A stretch of 64,000 bases of DNA from an uncultured Eubacteriales bacterium (GCA_902781095.1 CACZHW010000004.1:1-64000); one strand, 5' to 3'; positions 49,089 through 57,552 are shown, counted from the stretch's first letter. Notes: generated from the letters alone by a model not told the origin. A program made the numbers and translations.

Positions 49089-49301
49089 TCATTCGTCTTC
49101 CCGCAGGGCCGGGCTCTCCCCCTTTGGCTCCGCGCTGCGCTCTTTTTCCCGCTTCAGCCCTTCCGCCAGCGCGTCCAGCCCCTGGGCCGCCAGCAGCACC
49201 CGCTGCAGGTTATTTAGGCCGCTGACCTGAACGCCGCCGAGGAGCGTCTTCAGGCTCTCGATGAGGCCGAAGCAGTCAAACAGTCCGTCCGGCTGATTCA
49301 T
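49089..49301 (-). CDS. Small phage protein, function unknown
   Basis: The 70-residue protein lies between the tail-tip and tail-fibre genes. It has an N-terminal amphipathic segment (GLFDCFGLIESLKTLLGGV) and a charged tail (GLKREKERSAEPKGE). GGGAGG precedes the ATG, and both gaps are under 20 bp. It is not recognised; by position it may be a tail-assembly or lysis-cassette accessory protein. Confidence 0.6.
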   Translation of the reverse strand: MNQPDGLFDCFGLIESLKTLLGGVQVSGLNNLQRVLLAAQGLDALAEGLKREKERSAEPKGESPALREDE

Positions 49302-49305
49302 GGGT

Positions 49306-50952
49306 TCACCTCCCCAGGTAATAAAGGGTCTGCGTGTGCGGCGTGACGCCGTTTACGAACCGGCCGCGGAAGTGGCCCGTGATGCCGCTTTCGGCGGCGT
49401 CCGTCAGCGCCCAGTTCTGCACGGCCGTATAGCTCGGGGTAATGCCGGTCACCACCTCCACGCTCTTCCACGCCGCGCCGAGGGTGATGCCCTCGTCCTG
49501 CACGTACAGGCGGCCAGTGATCTCCAGATCCTCCGCGACCATGTTCCGCCCGCCGGTGAAGGCCGCGTCCAGCGCTTCGGCCGTCGCGTAGCCGGAAAGC
49601 TCGATGCGCCCGGCCTCGATGCGGATCTTCTCCGCCGTCTGGTTGATCGCGGAGATGACGCCGTCCCGCGAGACCTTCATCTCGATGCTCTCGGCGTTGA
49701 CCGCAACGGACGCTTCCGCTCTCTCCACGCGCTGCGTCAGGGTGTCCACCGTCGTCTGGGAAGCGAGCAGCTTCACCTGCGCAGCCGGCCCGTCGATGGC
49801 GATCCCCGCCGCGCTCATCCGCTGCCGGGTGTCGTCCATTTCGCTCTTTTCAGCCTTGAGGCGGATCTGCTGCGCGTTCCTGCTGATGCGCTTTTCGTTT
49901 TCCTTTGCGCGCCGCTGTGCGCCTTCGCTCTTCCGGAGCGCCGCAAAGGTCTCCCGTTCCAGCCGGTCCAGGCTCTTGGCCGGCCCGCAGACGCGGTTGG
50001 ACAGTGTAACCTCGGCCCTTTCCGGCTCCCCGACGGCGTCCGGATACCGCACCTGCATGATGCGCTCTTCCACGGCCATGCCGAGTTCGGGCACGCACAC
50101 CCGCATGCGGCGCCCGGGGAGGAAGCGGTCCGCCTCCTCCCCGGTCAGCTCCGAGAGCTCCAGCGCGTCCAGCGTCACCGTCAGTTCCGGCTCCGCATGG
50201 CTCTCCAGGTAACGGCGCGCAGCGGCCTCGATCGTCCCGGGCGCGGCGCCGTCGGGGAAGGGCACTTCCCGGCTTACGATGCCGAAGCGTTCCTTCGCCT
50301 CCCCGTCCATCCGTCCGCCCGGCAGCAGCTCGCTCAGCACGCGCGTGCACACCCGGGAGGTGTCGTAGACAACCCCCGCGGCGCAGAGGTTCCGGAAGAG
50401 CCTGCCCTCCGCTTCCGGCCCCTCCGGGCAGCGGCGGACGTTCAGCGTCCACGGGCTTTGGCGCTGGTCGGTCTCCAGAAAGAAACCCGGATAATCCTCC
50501 ATCAGGCGCACAAGCAGCGAAAGCGCGTCCTCTCCGCCTGCAGATACGGCCACCGTGTCCGCGATCTCCACCTCTCCCGCCTGCCAGTATACCGCTGCGT
50601 CCGTCTGCGGCCGGGCATAGTCCAGTACCCCGCGCAGCACCGTTTCAAACGGCCCCTCCAGAGTTCCGGCTTCCTGCGGCAGCACCGTATCCCCGAGCAC
50701 GTCCAGCCCGTGGCGCAGCCACGCGGTCTGGATGCCCGTCACGCAGTCCGTCTCCGTTTTGCGCACGCGGTAGCAGCCTTCCCCTGTGCCGGATAGCTGC
50801 AGCCAGTCTCCGGCCGCGACCCCGCTGGCCGGGGCCAGGCGAAGCACCGCCGACGCCGGCCCCGACAGCGGGAGCCGGAGCTCCGCGGAAAGGACCTGCA
50901 GCCGCCTGCCTTCTCTGTCCGCCACCCGGACAGCCGTCCGGTTTTCCGTCAT
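49306..50952 (-). CDS. Phage tail-tip / tail-associated structural protein
   Basis: The 548-residue protein has an N-terminal baseplate-hub-like half (about 1-330: GRRLQVLSAELRLPLSGPASAVLRL and FLPGRRMRVCVPELGMAVEERI). A helical region (345-450, RAKENEKRISRNAQQIRLKAEKS) and a C-terminal repeat part (ESIEMKVSRDGVISAINQTAEKI) follow. This is the plan of siphovirus tail-associated hub proteins. Its start overlaps the Dit-like gene by an ATGA junction. Confidence 0.75.
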   Translation of the reverse strand: MTENRTAVRVADREGRRLQVLSAELRLPLSGPASAVLRLAPASGVAAGDWLQLSGTGEGCYRVRKTETDCVTGIQTAWLRHGLDVLGDTVLPQEAGTLEGPFETVLRGVLDYARPQTDAAVYWQAGEVEIADTVAVSAGGEDALSLLVRLMEDYPGFFLETDQRQSPWTLNVRRCPEGPEAEGRLFRNLCAAGVVYDTSRVCTRVLSELLPGGRMDGEAKERFGIVSREVPFPDGAAPGTIEAAARRYLESHAEPELTVTLDALELSELTGEEADRFLPGRRMRVCVPELGMAVEERIMQVRYPDAVGEPERAEVTLSNRVCGPAKSLDRLERETFAALRKSEGAQRRAKENEKRISRNAQQIRLKAEKSEMDDTRQRMSAAGIAIDGPAAQVKLLASQTTVDTLTQRVERAEASVAVNAESIEMKVSRDGVISAINQTAEKIRIEAGRIELSGYATAEALDAAFTGGRNMVAEDLEITGRLYVQDEGITLGAAWKSVEVVTGITPSYTAVQNWALTDAAESGITGHFRGRFVNGVTPHTQTLYYLGR

Positions 50953-51722
50953 GGATACACCCCTCTCACCTGAAATTCCGCCTCGGCCTCCGCATCTGCC
51001 GTCAGCGACAGGCGGTTCCGGCGTCCGGCTGGCAGAAGCAGCAGATCGCTGCTGTCCGCAGTCCGGCATCCCAGCAGGGAAGCGCCCGTTTCCGCCCGCC
51101 GGATGAAAAGAAGCCCCGTCTCCGGCCGGATCCCCAGCACCAGCTCCCCGCCGGCCTTCAGCGCGAGCCCTTCCAGCCGGATCGCGCTTTCGCCCGCCGT
51201 AAACTGCAGCGACCCCAGCGGCCCCTTCGCCCGGAGTGTCACCGACACCGGCGCCTCCCCCGCACAGCCGGGCACGAAAACCTCCGCCGTGCCGCTCCTC
51301 CCATCGAGCTGCACCGTCTGCGGCCGCTCATCCTGCCACCAGGGCAGCGGAAACCCTTCTAATTCAAGGGTCAGCCGTTCGCACCAGTGCGCCGCGGAGA
51401 TCTCCGGCAGGCGCGCGCACCGCACCCGCAGCGCCTGCCCCGGCCTGTCCGAAACGGTCAGCGTCCCGCCGCCCGCCGCCCATGCGGCGGCCCGGTCCAG
51501 GATAGCCCTCCGGCGTGCCCCGTCCTCCTCGTGCACTTCAAAGGAGAGGCGCACGTGCGCCGGGTGCACCGTCCTTTTCGCCGTCAGCGCCGCCCCGCCC
51601 GGCAGGCGGATGTCGGCGTAAACCGTCTCCGCAGGGCTGTGGCGCACTTCCGTCAAGAGAAGAGCGGGGTCCACGTCCTGCAGCCCCCGTCCGTTCAGAA
51701 AGGCAGAACACAGGCTCCTCAT
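50949..51722 (-). CDS. Distal-tail (Dit)-like protein
   Basis: The 257-residue protein starts at the ATG overlapping the capsid stop (ATGA). The same frame extends upstream as a shadow of the capsid gene. The N-terminal half has the Dit-type core (VRLSFEVHEEDGARRRAILDRA, GGTLTVSDRPGQALRVRCARL, HWCERLTLELEGFPLPWW), and the second half is a galectin-like sandwich. It would form the ring linking tail and hub. No tail-tube gene separates it from the capsid gene, which is unusual. Confidence 0.72.
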   Translation of the reverse strand: MRSLCSAFLNGRGLQDVDPALLLTEVRHSPAETVYADIRLPGGAALTAKRTVHPAHVRLSFEVHEEDGARRRAILDRAAAWAAGGGTLTVSDRPGQALRVRCARLPEISAAHWCERLTLELEGFPLPWWQDERPQTVQLDGRSGTAEVFVPGCAGEAPVSVTLRAKGPLGSLQFTAGESAIRLEGLALKAGGELVLGIRPETGLLFIRRAETGASLLGCRTADSSDLLLLPAGRRNRLSLTADAEAEAEFQVRGVYP

Positions 51723-52582
51723 TCGCCGGCCCCGATCGTGCCCACGACGATGCCGTCCGGGCGCTCCGCCAGCAGCGTCAGGCCGCACACCACCGTATCG
51801 CTCGCGGTCATGTTCGTGTAATCGGGCTCCTCGTGGATGCCGATGAGACCGGTCTCGTCCGCCGTAAAGCGGAAGGCCTCCCCCAGGTCGGCGCCGCCGA
51901 CGGGCACGTAGTACAGCACGATGTTCGCCTTCGCCGTCGCGTAGAAGGTGCCCTTCGGCACGCAGGTGCTGAGGAAAACCGTCCCCAGCCCCAGGAAGCT
52001 GTCGATGTACGTCATGCCGAACGCCGTCTGCGTGCTCACCTGCGCCGCGCCCAGGTACGCCGCGGCGTCCATCGGGTTCAGAAAGTACACCGTTTCCACT
52101 TCGTCGTCCTCGAAGAGCGTCTGCAGCGTGCCCCAGCCCTGCGCCAGCGCCGCCTGCAGGCCGGCTCCCTCCGCCCTGGCCGTGCCCGTGGCCAGGAAGG
52201 CGAAGAAGTCGCCGCGCACCTTCTTCTGCACGTCCCGCAGCATGCGGTCCGTCGTCATCCCGACCGCCTGGTCGAAGCCCCTGTCGATGATCGCCTCCGC
52301 GCTCGTCGCCTTGCGCCACTTGCCCAGCGCGATTTCACCATACGTGACGGCCTCCACGGCGTAGTGCGACAGGGGGATGGTCTCCCCTTCCCCCACGGTC
52401 CCTGCGGCCAGCGTTCCCGTCGCCCGGTAGGTTTTCAGCGGCGCGCCCGCCTGCTTGGGCACCCTGCGCGTGATGCCGAGTGCCTCGGTCAGAGTGCGCA
52501 GGCTCCCCGTAAACTGCAGGGTGAAGTCCACCTCCCGCACGCGCGCCAGGTCCGTCTTCCCAATGAGATTCGTCTCTGCCAT
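51719..52582 (-). CDS. Phage major capsid protein
   Basis: The 287-residue protein has the HK97-type layout of small capsid proteins: an N-arm, then GEGETIPLSHYAVEAVTYGEIALGKWRKATSAEAI, VYFLNPMDAAAYLGAAQVS and the C-terminal KANIVLYYVPVGGADLGEAF. The ATG at 52582 follows AAAGGAG. It follows the scaffold gene by 17 bp and precedes the Dit-like gene directly. Confidence 0.8.
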   Translation of the reverse strand: MAETNLIGKTDLARVREVDFTLQFTGSLRTLTEALGITRRVPKQAGAPLKTYRATGTLAAGTVGEGETIPLSHYAVEAVTYGEIALGKWRKATSAEAIIDRGFDQAVGMTTDRMLRDVQKKVRGDFFAFLATGTARAEGAGLQAALAQGWGTLQTLFEDDEVETVYFLNPMDAAAYLGAAQVSTQTAFGMTYIDSFLGLGTVFLSTCVPKGTFYATAKANIVLYYVPVGGADLGEAFRFTADETGLIGIHEEPDYTNMTASDTVVCGLTLLAERPDGIVVGTIGAGE

Positions 52583-52599
52583 CTGTCTTTCTCCTTTCG

Positions 52600-53055
52600 T
52601 CAGTCCGCCACTTCCAGCCCGAAGAGGGCCGCGTTTTCCGCGATCGCCCTGCGGCGCTCGCCGCCGTCCCGGATCGCTTCGATTTCCGCCCGCGTCCTCG
52701 CCGGGCGTCCGGCCGCAGGCGGCGTCTCCACCAGCGCGCCGCGCGTCTTCGTGACCCCGATGAAGTCCGCCCACTCCCGCCGGATGTCCGCCGTAAGCCG
52801 CTCTTCCTCTTCCAGCCGTCCGTCCCTCACCGTCATGCCGTCCAGGTCCGTCACGCGCAGGATCGCGCCGATGCGCTTTTCATCCACGCCGGCGCCGCGC
52901 AGCAGTTCCCGGTACAGCCGCCCCTTCAGCGCCGCCCGGTCTGCCCGCGCCGCGCGTTTCGCCTCTTCCAGCTCCTCCCGCAGCCGGTGCAGTTCCGTCT
53001 CCGCTTCCACTGCGGCCACCCCGGCGCATTCCTGCTTCTTTTCCGTCTCTTCCAT
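52600..53055 (-). CDS. Phage capsid scaffold protein (GP20/DUF4355 type)
   Basis: The 151-residue protein is a long charged coiled coil (about 10-55, TELHRLREELEEAKRAARADRA) followed by a helical C-terminus with LRGAGVDEKRIGAILRVTDLDG, typical of the GP20-like scaffolds that precede capsid genes. It is 1 bp after the portal stop and 17 bp before the capsid gene. Confidence 0.8.
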   Translation of the reverse strand: MEETEKKQECAGVAAVEAETELHRLREELEEAKRAARADRAALKGRLYRELLRGAGVDEKRIGAILRVTDLDGMTVRDGRLEEEERLTADIRREWADFIGVTKTRGALVETPPAAGRPARTRAEIEAIRDGGERRRAIAENAALFGLEVAD

Positions 53056-53056
53056 C

Positions 53057-54373
53057 TCAGTCCCCCTCCTTCTTCAATGCCGCAAATCCCGTGCGCCGCA
53101 GCACCGTCTGCGCCTCTTCGGGCGTCAGGTTGGGCAGCTTTTCCAGCAGCGTCTGCCTGTCCAGCACCGGGGCCTCTTCCATCACCGTGCGCACCTGTTC
53201 CAGCTGGTTGGCGATCCGGTTACGCGTAAAATGCGGCGTATCCTCTATGCCCAGCAGGCCCAGCAGCTGCTGCACGCACTCGATCACCTGGTACTCGAAG
53301 TCGTCCGCCTGCTCGTCCAGCGGCTGATAGGCGGCCTGGATCTCCGTCGCCGTCCTGGCACCGGCCGAGAGCCTCGTCACGTCCAGCGCGCCGAAGTCCT
53401 CGTAAATGCCCGCGCGGAGCAGTTCCAGATAGGCCTGCCGCGCCGCGTGCGGAATCTCCTGCGTGTACGGCGTCACCCGCCCTTCGCCGCCCGTGTCCAG
53501 CGACGCGATGTGCGTAAACTTCAGCCGGTCACGGAAGCGCGCCAGCTCCGTATCCGTCATCCCGCCGTAATTCTCCAGCAGCCAGTAGATCTCCGCGCAG
53601 TCGCAAAGGTCGTTCGCCAGCCCGCTGCGGATGAGGTCGTAGCTGTCGATCGCCTGCCGCATGCCCACCAGCGTGGACTGGTGCAGCCGGCTGCCCCACA
53701 GCGGTACGACGGGCAGCGCCCCGTAGTTCTCCCCGCCGAGGATCGTCTCCCCGCCCTCCGCCGGCACGGTGCGCACCCGCAGGCGGTAAGGCCGCTTCTC
53801 CCCTGCATGAAACCCGTCCTTCTCCCACGCGCAGCGCGTGTACCCGTCCTCCTCGTAGAGCACCGCACGCAGCGGCTTGTTCGCGGAGAGCCGCCAGTAT
53901 CGCACGCCGGCGCGCAGGCGCCCGGTTTCCTCGTCCCACAGCGGCGCGAATTCCGTCAGCGGAAAGACGTGCACCCTGTCCACGTTGAGCAGCAGGAACG
54001 AAACCCCGTGGATGAGCGAAAGCCGCCCCGCCTGCATCAGCCGCGTATCGAAGTCCGCGCCCAGGCGCGCCTTCGTCCCCGCCTTTTCAAAGCCCGCGCC
54101 GTTGCCCAGCAGATAGGCGGCCCGCTGGGTGTTCAGCCGGTTGAAAAAGTTGCTCGCGATGCGCTGTTTGCCCGCCGTCGGGTCCGTCACCGGCAAACCC
54201 GAAAGCGTGTAAATCTTCTGCACGGTCTCGGCGATCGTCCGGTTGCGCTGCCTGTCGTAGAGGTCGGCCGTGCGCGCCGTACGCACCGCCCCGCACGCCT
54301 CGTGTTCCGCGATCAGCCGCCGCAGGAACCCTTCCCTGTCCGCGTCCCTTCCGTAATCCTGGTACGTCAGCAT
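53057..54373 (-). CDS. Phage portal protein (SPP1 gp6 type)
   Basis: The 438-residue protein has the SPP1-family portal plan: KQRIASNFFNRLNTQRAAYLLG near 72-93, VVPLWGSRLHQSTL, VGMRQAIDSYDLIRSGLANDL near 240 and a long C-terminal helix region with TATEIQAAYQPLDEQADDFEYQV. It forms the dodecameric DNA-entry channel. The ATG at 54373 is preferred over the upstream GTG (54436), which lacks family support. Confidence 0.85.
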   Translation of the reverse strand: MLTYQDYGRDADREGFLRRLIAEHEACGAVRTARTADLYDRQRNRTIAETVQKIYTLSGLPVTDPTAGKQRIASNFFNRLNTQRAAYLLGNGAGFEKAGTKARLGADFDTRLMQAGRLSLIHGVSFLLLNVDRVHVFPLTEFAPLWDEETGRLRAGVRYWRLSANKPLRAVLYEEDGYTRCAWEKDGFHAGEKRPYRLRVRTVPAEGGETILGGENYGALPVVPLWGSRLHQSTLVGMRQAIDSYDLIRSGLANDLCDCAEIYWLLENYGGMTDTELARFRDRLKFTHIASLDTGGEGRVTPYTQEIPHAARQAYLELLRAGIYEDFGALDVTRLSAGARTATEIQAAYQPLDEQADDFEYQVIECVQQLLGLLGIEDTPHFTRNRIANQLEQVRTVMEEAPVLDRQTLLEKLPNLTPEEAQTVLRRTGFAALKKEGD

Positions 54374-54450
54374 CCCTTCACCCCCTTTTCGCCGGTCCTC
54401 CCGGCGAGGATCAGTATAGCCCCCGCAAACGGACACGCCCGGACAAAGCG

Positions 54451-55611
54451 CTACGGCAGCAGCACGCCCTCAATCGGGCTGCGCCAGCCGCCCTCCCGCC
54501 GGTCCAGGATCCGGCAGACGCAGGCTGCGCTGTCCGGCGCGTCGTCGTGCAGCGCAGCGTCCGTATAATCCAGGATCTGGTCGACATATGCGCGGTCCGT
54601 CCCCTCCAGCAGGCGCACGTTCGGCCACCACTTGCGCAGAAAGGTGCTGATCTTCATAAACTTGTTCTCCCTTTCCGTGTAAGGGCGCACCGGCAGCCCC
54701 AGGCGCCGCAGCTCCCTGGCCAGGTATCCCTTGTCTGCGTTCGTCTCGCAGTACACCGGCGCGCAGGCGTGGCGCAGGCACTCTGCGGCTATGGCGGAAA
54801 GCACCGTGTCCGCATGCTGATTCCACAGCCTGCCGTAGAGCACGATGCCGTCGCCTTCGCGCCTGCCCAGGGTCAGCGCCGTCGAATCCCCGCCGCCGAA
54901 GGCCGCGTCCACGTGCGCCACGCCGCCGGACAGCAGCGACGCATCCGCGGTAAACGGCGGCTCCACGGCAAACAGCGCGCCCTCCGCGCTCTTCCAGTTG
55001 CCCAGGATGTACCGGTCGTAATATACCGTCCCCCTGTACTCCGCGCGCAGCTGCTCCGCGAAGGCGGGCGGCAGGAAGGGGTTGTCCGCGAGGCCGTAGC
55101 GCTGCGCGTACACGTCCGCGCCGCCCGTCAGGAACCGGTAGAGCCAGTGCGTCTTCCCCTGCGGGTTGTACGTCCCGTCAAAGCAGGAAGACGGCGTGTC
55201 CAGCCTGCTCTTCAGCAGCTCGAAGACCTGCGGCTGCCAGTCCGCCACCTCGTCCCCGTACGCGTATTTGACGGAGGCGCCGCGCAGCCCCGCGATGCCA
55301 GCCGTCCGCCCCGCGCCCAGCGCCCAGCACTCCTCGCCGAACAGGCGCAGCCTGCCGCCCGAGGCGGGGTACCCGACCAGCTCCTCCCCGTAGAGCGCGC
55401 GCATCGGGGTCAGCACGTTGCGCTCCAGCGTCCCGCGGGAAATCCCCAGCAGCACGGTAAGCCCCGGCTGCCCCGCGCGGCTGCGGATGCGTGCGGGGAT
55501 CACGTAGTGCACGTCCAGCCAGGTTTTGCCGCTGCGCGTCGCGCCGCCCTTGAAGTTCCACCGCCGCACCGCCCGGCGGATGTACTCACTCTGCTTTTCC
55601 GTCAGCCGCAC
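54451..55611 (-). CDS. Phage terminase large subunit
   Basis: The 386-residue packaging motor has an ATPase domain with Walker A KGGATRSGKTW (about 21-31), Walker B-like VKYAYGDEVADW (about 114-125) and ILGNWKSAEGALF. The RNase-H-like nuclease part has acidic residues in HVDAAFGGGDSTAL, CETNADKGYL and VDQILDYTDAALHDD. It looks intact. It overlaps the TerS-like gene by 26 bp. Confidence 0.9.
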   Translation of the reverse strand: MRLTEKQSEYIRRAVRRWNFKGGATRSGKTWLDVHYVIPARIRSRAGQPGLTVLLGISRGTLERNVLTPMRALYGEELVGYPASGGRLRLFGEECWALGAGRTAGIAGLRGASVKYAYGDEVADWQPQVFELLKSRLDTPSSCFDGTYNPQGKTHWLYRFLTGGADVYAQRYGLADNPFLPPAFAEQLRAEYRGTVYYDRYILGNWKSAEGALFAVEPPFTADASLLSGGVAHVDAAFGGGDSTALTLGRREGDGIVLYGRLWNQHADTVLSAIAAECLRHACAPVYCETNADKGYLARELRRLGLPVRPYTERENKFMKISTFLRKWWPNVRLLEGTDRAYVDQILDYTDAALHDDAPDSAACVCRILDRREGGWRSPIEGVLLP

Positions 55612-55834
55612 GGCCCATTTCCTCCAGCAGCCTGTCCAGCTTTTCGAGCGCCTCGTCCGTCCGCCGCCCCTCCTCCTGCGCGCGTTCCAGCGCCGCGGCG
55701 GCCCGCAGCCTGTCCGCGACGGCCGCGGCCTTTCCGCCGCTGTGGATCTTTCCCCGCATCACCCCGGTGTAAAAGTGCAAAATCTCCTCCCTGTCCGCCA
55801 CCGGCGGCATCTTTCCCCCGCCTTTCGTCTGCAT
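55586..55834 (-). CDS. Phage terminase small subunit-like protein
   Basis: The 82-residue protein has the segment VADREEILHFYTGVMRGKI typical of TerS-like proteins, followed by a helical oligomerisation region (RLRAAAALERAQEEGRR). It is short and lacks a clear DNA-binding helix-turn-helix, so it may be truncated. The ATG at 55834 follows AAAGGAG; a TTG at 55852 lies upstream. A weak TACAAT box at 55899-55894 may start the cluster transcript. Confidence 0.65.
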   Translation of the reverse strand: MQTKGGGKMPPVADREEILHFYTGVMRGKIHSGGKAAAVADRLRAAAALERAQEEGRRTDEALEKLDRLLEEMGRAADGKAE

Positions 55835-56034
55835 CCATCCGCTCCTTTCCAACGAAGCGGGGCGCCCGGCGGCCGCCCCGTTCCGTCATGCGTATTGTAG
55901 GGGCCGGGGATGGACAGGGGCGGACAAAAAATACTTTTCCGCGTGTGACGCTTCTGTGACGCACGGGATGCTAAACTGTGCCCGTAAACAAAAACAAGCG
56001 GCGAGCGCCGCGGACAAAGTAAAGGAGAATGATT

Positions 56035-56271
56035 ATGGAAAAGCTGAATAACGTCAATGAAAACGAATTCCTGAACGCCGAGAAACTGACCGACGAGGCG
56101 ATGGCCGACGTGGCCGGCGGCACCGCGAAGTACTACATCGTGAAAAAGGGCGACACCCTCACCAAGATCGCGAACCGCTACGGCGTAACCCGCACCCAGC
56201 TGATGCGCTGGAACAACCGCATCACCGACCCCGATTACATCCAGGCGGGCTGGCAGATCCGCGTGGGCTAA
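56035..56271 (+). CDS. Double-glycine-leader peptide with LysM core
   Basis: The 78-residue product begins with a 29-residue leader (MEKLNNVNENEFLNAEKL...) ending in ADVAGG. Leu at -12, Thr at -11, Met at -7, Val at -4 and Gly-Gly at -2/-1 fit the double-glycine leader cleaved by peptidase-containing ABC transporters. The 49-residue core is one LysM domain (YYIVKKGDTLTKIANRYGV...YIQAGWQIRVG). It would be released outside as a peptidoglycan- or chitin-binding module. The second ATG (56035) is chosen since AAAGGAG lies 7 nt upstream of it; the first ATG at 56029 is too close. No export or modification gene is adjacent. It has an extended -10 (TGCTAAACT, 55969-55977) and its own terminator. Confidence 0.8.
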   Translation: MEKLNNVNENEFLNAEKLTDEAMADVAGGTAKYYIVKKGDTLTKIANRYGVTRTQLMRWNNRITDPDYIQAGWQIRVG

Positions 56272-56292
56272 CACAGAAACAAAACGACAGAC

Positions 56293-56319
56293 AGGGCAGC
56301 CCGGCGGGCTGCCCTTTTC
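56293..56319 (+). terminator. Terminator of the LysM peptide gene
   Basis: AGGGCAGCCC (56293-56302) and GGGCTGCCCT (56306-56315) with a 3-nt loop, followed by TTTT. Confidence 0.85.
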
Positions 56320-56356
56320 GCGCCCGGCACTTTCTTCCGCAAAACAAAAATAACCC

Positions 56357-56386
56357 TTGTAACCGTCCGGATTCCCGATGTATCAT
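56357..56386 (+). promoter_or_regulatory. Possible nitroreductase-operon promoter
   Basis: TTGTAA (56357-56362), 18 bp, TATCAT (56381-56386), 37 bp before the ATG. Confidence 0.45.
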
Positions 56387-56423
56387 AGTAGCGTTTTAAG
56401 GAACCGTTCCGGGGAGGGCGCTT

Positions 56424-56945
56424 ATGAACGATATCCTTCAGGCCATGATCACCCGGCGCAGCTGCAAGAGCTTTCTGCCGGATCCCGTTCCGCAGGAGAT
56501 GATCGACGGGATGATCGAGGCCGGCCTGTACGCCGCCAGCTGGATGGGCAGGCAGATGCCCGTCATCCTGGCCGTCACCGATCCGCAGGAGCGGGATCTC
56601 CTCTCCCGCCTCAATGCCCGGTACGACGCGCTGAAGCGGCCCGATCCCTTTTACGGCGCGCCGGCCGTCCTGTGCGTCCTCGTGCCGAAGGACGCGCCTG
56701 CCGGCGTCGAGGACGGAAGCCTGGTGCTCGGCAACCTGATGCTGGCCGCTCATTCGCTCGGCATCGGCAGCTGCTGGATTCACCGCGCCAGGCAGGTCTT
56801 TGAGGACCCCGAGGGGATCGCGCTGCTCCGCCGCGCCGGCCTGGACGAGACGTACAGAGGGGTCGGCCACTGCGTCATCGGCTACCCGAAGAAACAAAAC
56901 GACCGGATTCCGCCCCGGCGCGAGGGCAGGGTCTTTCGGCTCTGA
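56424..56945 (+). CDS. Nitroreductase-family FMN protein
   Basis: The 173-residue flavoprotein has MITRRSCKSFLPDPVPQEMIDGMIEAGLYAAS at the N-terminus and LGNLMLAAHSLGIGSCWIHR (about 102-121), typical of small NAD(P)H-dependent nitroreductases. The C-terminus GYPKKQNDRIPPRREGRVFRL is also common. It starts a three-gene run with the CinA-like amidase and aminotransferase. The electron acceptor is unknown. Confidence 0.88.
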   Translation: MNDILQAMITRRSCKSFLPDPVPQEMIDGMIEAGLYAASWMGRQMPVILAVTDPQERDLLSRLNARYDALKRPDPFYGAPAVLCVLVPKDAPAGVEDGSLVLGNLMLAAHSLGIGSCWIHRARQVFEDPEGIALLRRAGLDETYRGVGHCVIGYPKKQNDRIPPRREGRVFRL

Positions 56946-56996
56946 CCCGTCTGCGCCGGACAGCCTGCTGCGTCCGGTCTTTAAGGAGTGAAAAGC

Positions 56997-57539
56997 ATGC
57001 TGCGCATAGAGGAGACCGCCGGGCCCGAAGGCCCTGCCGACGAGGGCGCGGTCCGCCGCAAATACGCGGCGCTCACGCGGTCCTTCATCCGTGCGGGGCT
57101 GACCCTTACGGCGATGGAAAGCTGCACCGGCGGCCAGATCGCCTCCCTCGTCACCGATACGGAGGGTTCTTCCGCCGTCCTTGCGGGGGCGCTCGTCACC
57201 TACAGCAACGCCGCCAAGGTGCTGCACGGCGTGCCCATCCGCTGCATCGAGCGCTTCGGCGTGTATTCCGCCGAGACCGCCGCCGCAATGGCGAAGGCCT
57301 GCCGGGAGCTGTACGCGGCGGACTGCGGCATCGGCGTCACGGGCACCTTCGGAAACGCGGATTCCGGCAACGCAGACAGCGTGCCGGGTGAGGTTTACTT
57401 CGCCATCGAAACGGAGAACGGGACCCGCTGCTTTCACTGCACCGTACCCGTCCAGCCCACCCGCCTTCACTATAAACTGTACATGGCGGACGTCATCGCG
57501 GACAGCGTGAACCGCCTGCTGTTCAACCCCGCCGATTAA
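56997..57539 (+). CDS. CinA-family nicotinamide-nucleotide amidohydrolase (PncC-like)
   Basis: The 180-residue protein is the CinA C-terminal domain, with TAMESCTGGQIASLVTDTEGSS (about 36-57), ALVTYSNAAKVLHGV, SAETAAAMA and CGIGVTGTFGNADSGN. It would deamidate nicotinamide mononucleotide. The ATG at 56997 is chosen; AAGGAG is 9 nt upstream and the GTG at 56988 overlaps it. It is followed by the aminotransferase 13 bp later. Confidence 0.88.
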   Translation: MLRIEETAGPEGPADEGAVRRKYAALTRSFIRAGLTLTAMESCTGGQIASLVTDTEGSSAVLAGALVTYSNAAKVLHGVPIRCIERFGVYSAETAAAMAKACRELYAADCGIGVTGTFGNADSGNADSVPGEVYFAIETENGTRCFHCTVPVQPTRLHYKLYMADVIADSVNRLLFNPAD

Positions 57540-57552
57540 AGGAGGTACCCTT

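Larger units (their letters stand above)
46730..55834 (-). mobile_element. Compact prophage-derived cluster (packaging, head, tail-tip, lysis)
   Basis: Twelve leftward genes run in order: TerS-like, TerL, portal, scaffold, major capsid, Dit-like, tail-tip, small protein, tail fibre, NlpC/P60 hydrolase, XhlA-like, holin. Junctions are tight and often ATGA overlaps. No integrase, repressor, replication, head-tail connector, tail-tube or tape-measure gene is present. GC content and codon use match the host, unlike the AT-rich islands nearby. The simplest view is a decayed or domesticated prophage; a gene-transfer-agent-like or particle-forming remnant is possible. Confidence 0.75.

Noticed and set aside
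51515..54568. A 1017-codon plus-strand open frame across the phage genes
   Set aside because: It is antisense to capsid, scaffold and portal genes that have clear family motifs and ribosome sites; the peptide is arginine- and proline-rich shadow sequence.
40601..55834. tRNA-Val as the attachment site of the phage cluster
   Set aside because: The cluster lies 6 kb away behind unrelated host genes, no integrase is present, and I noticed no repeat of the tRNA 3' end at its edges.
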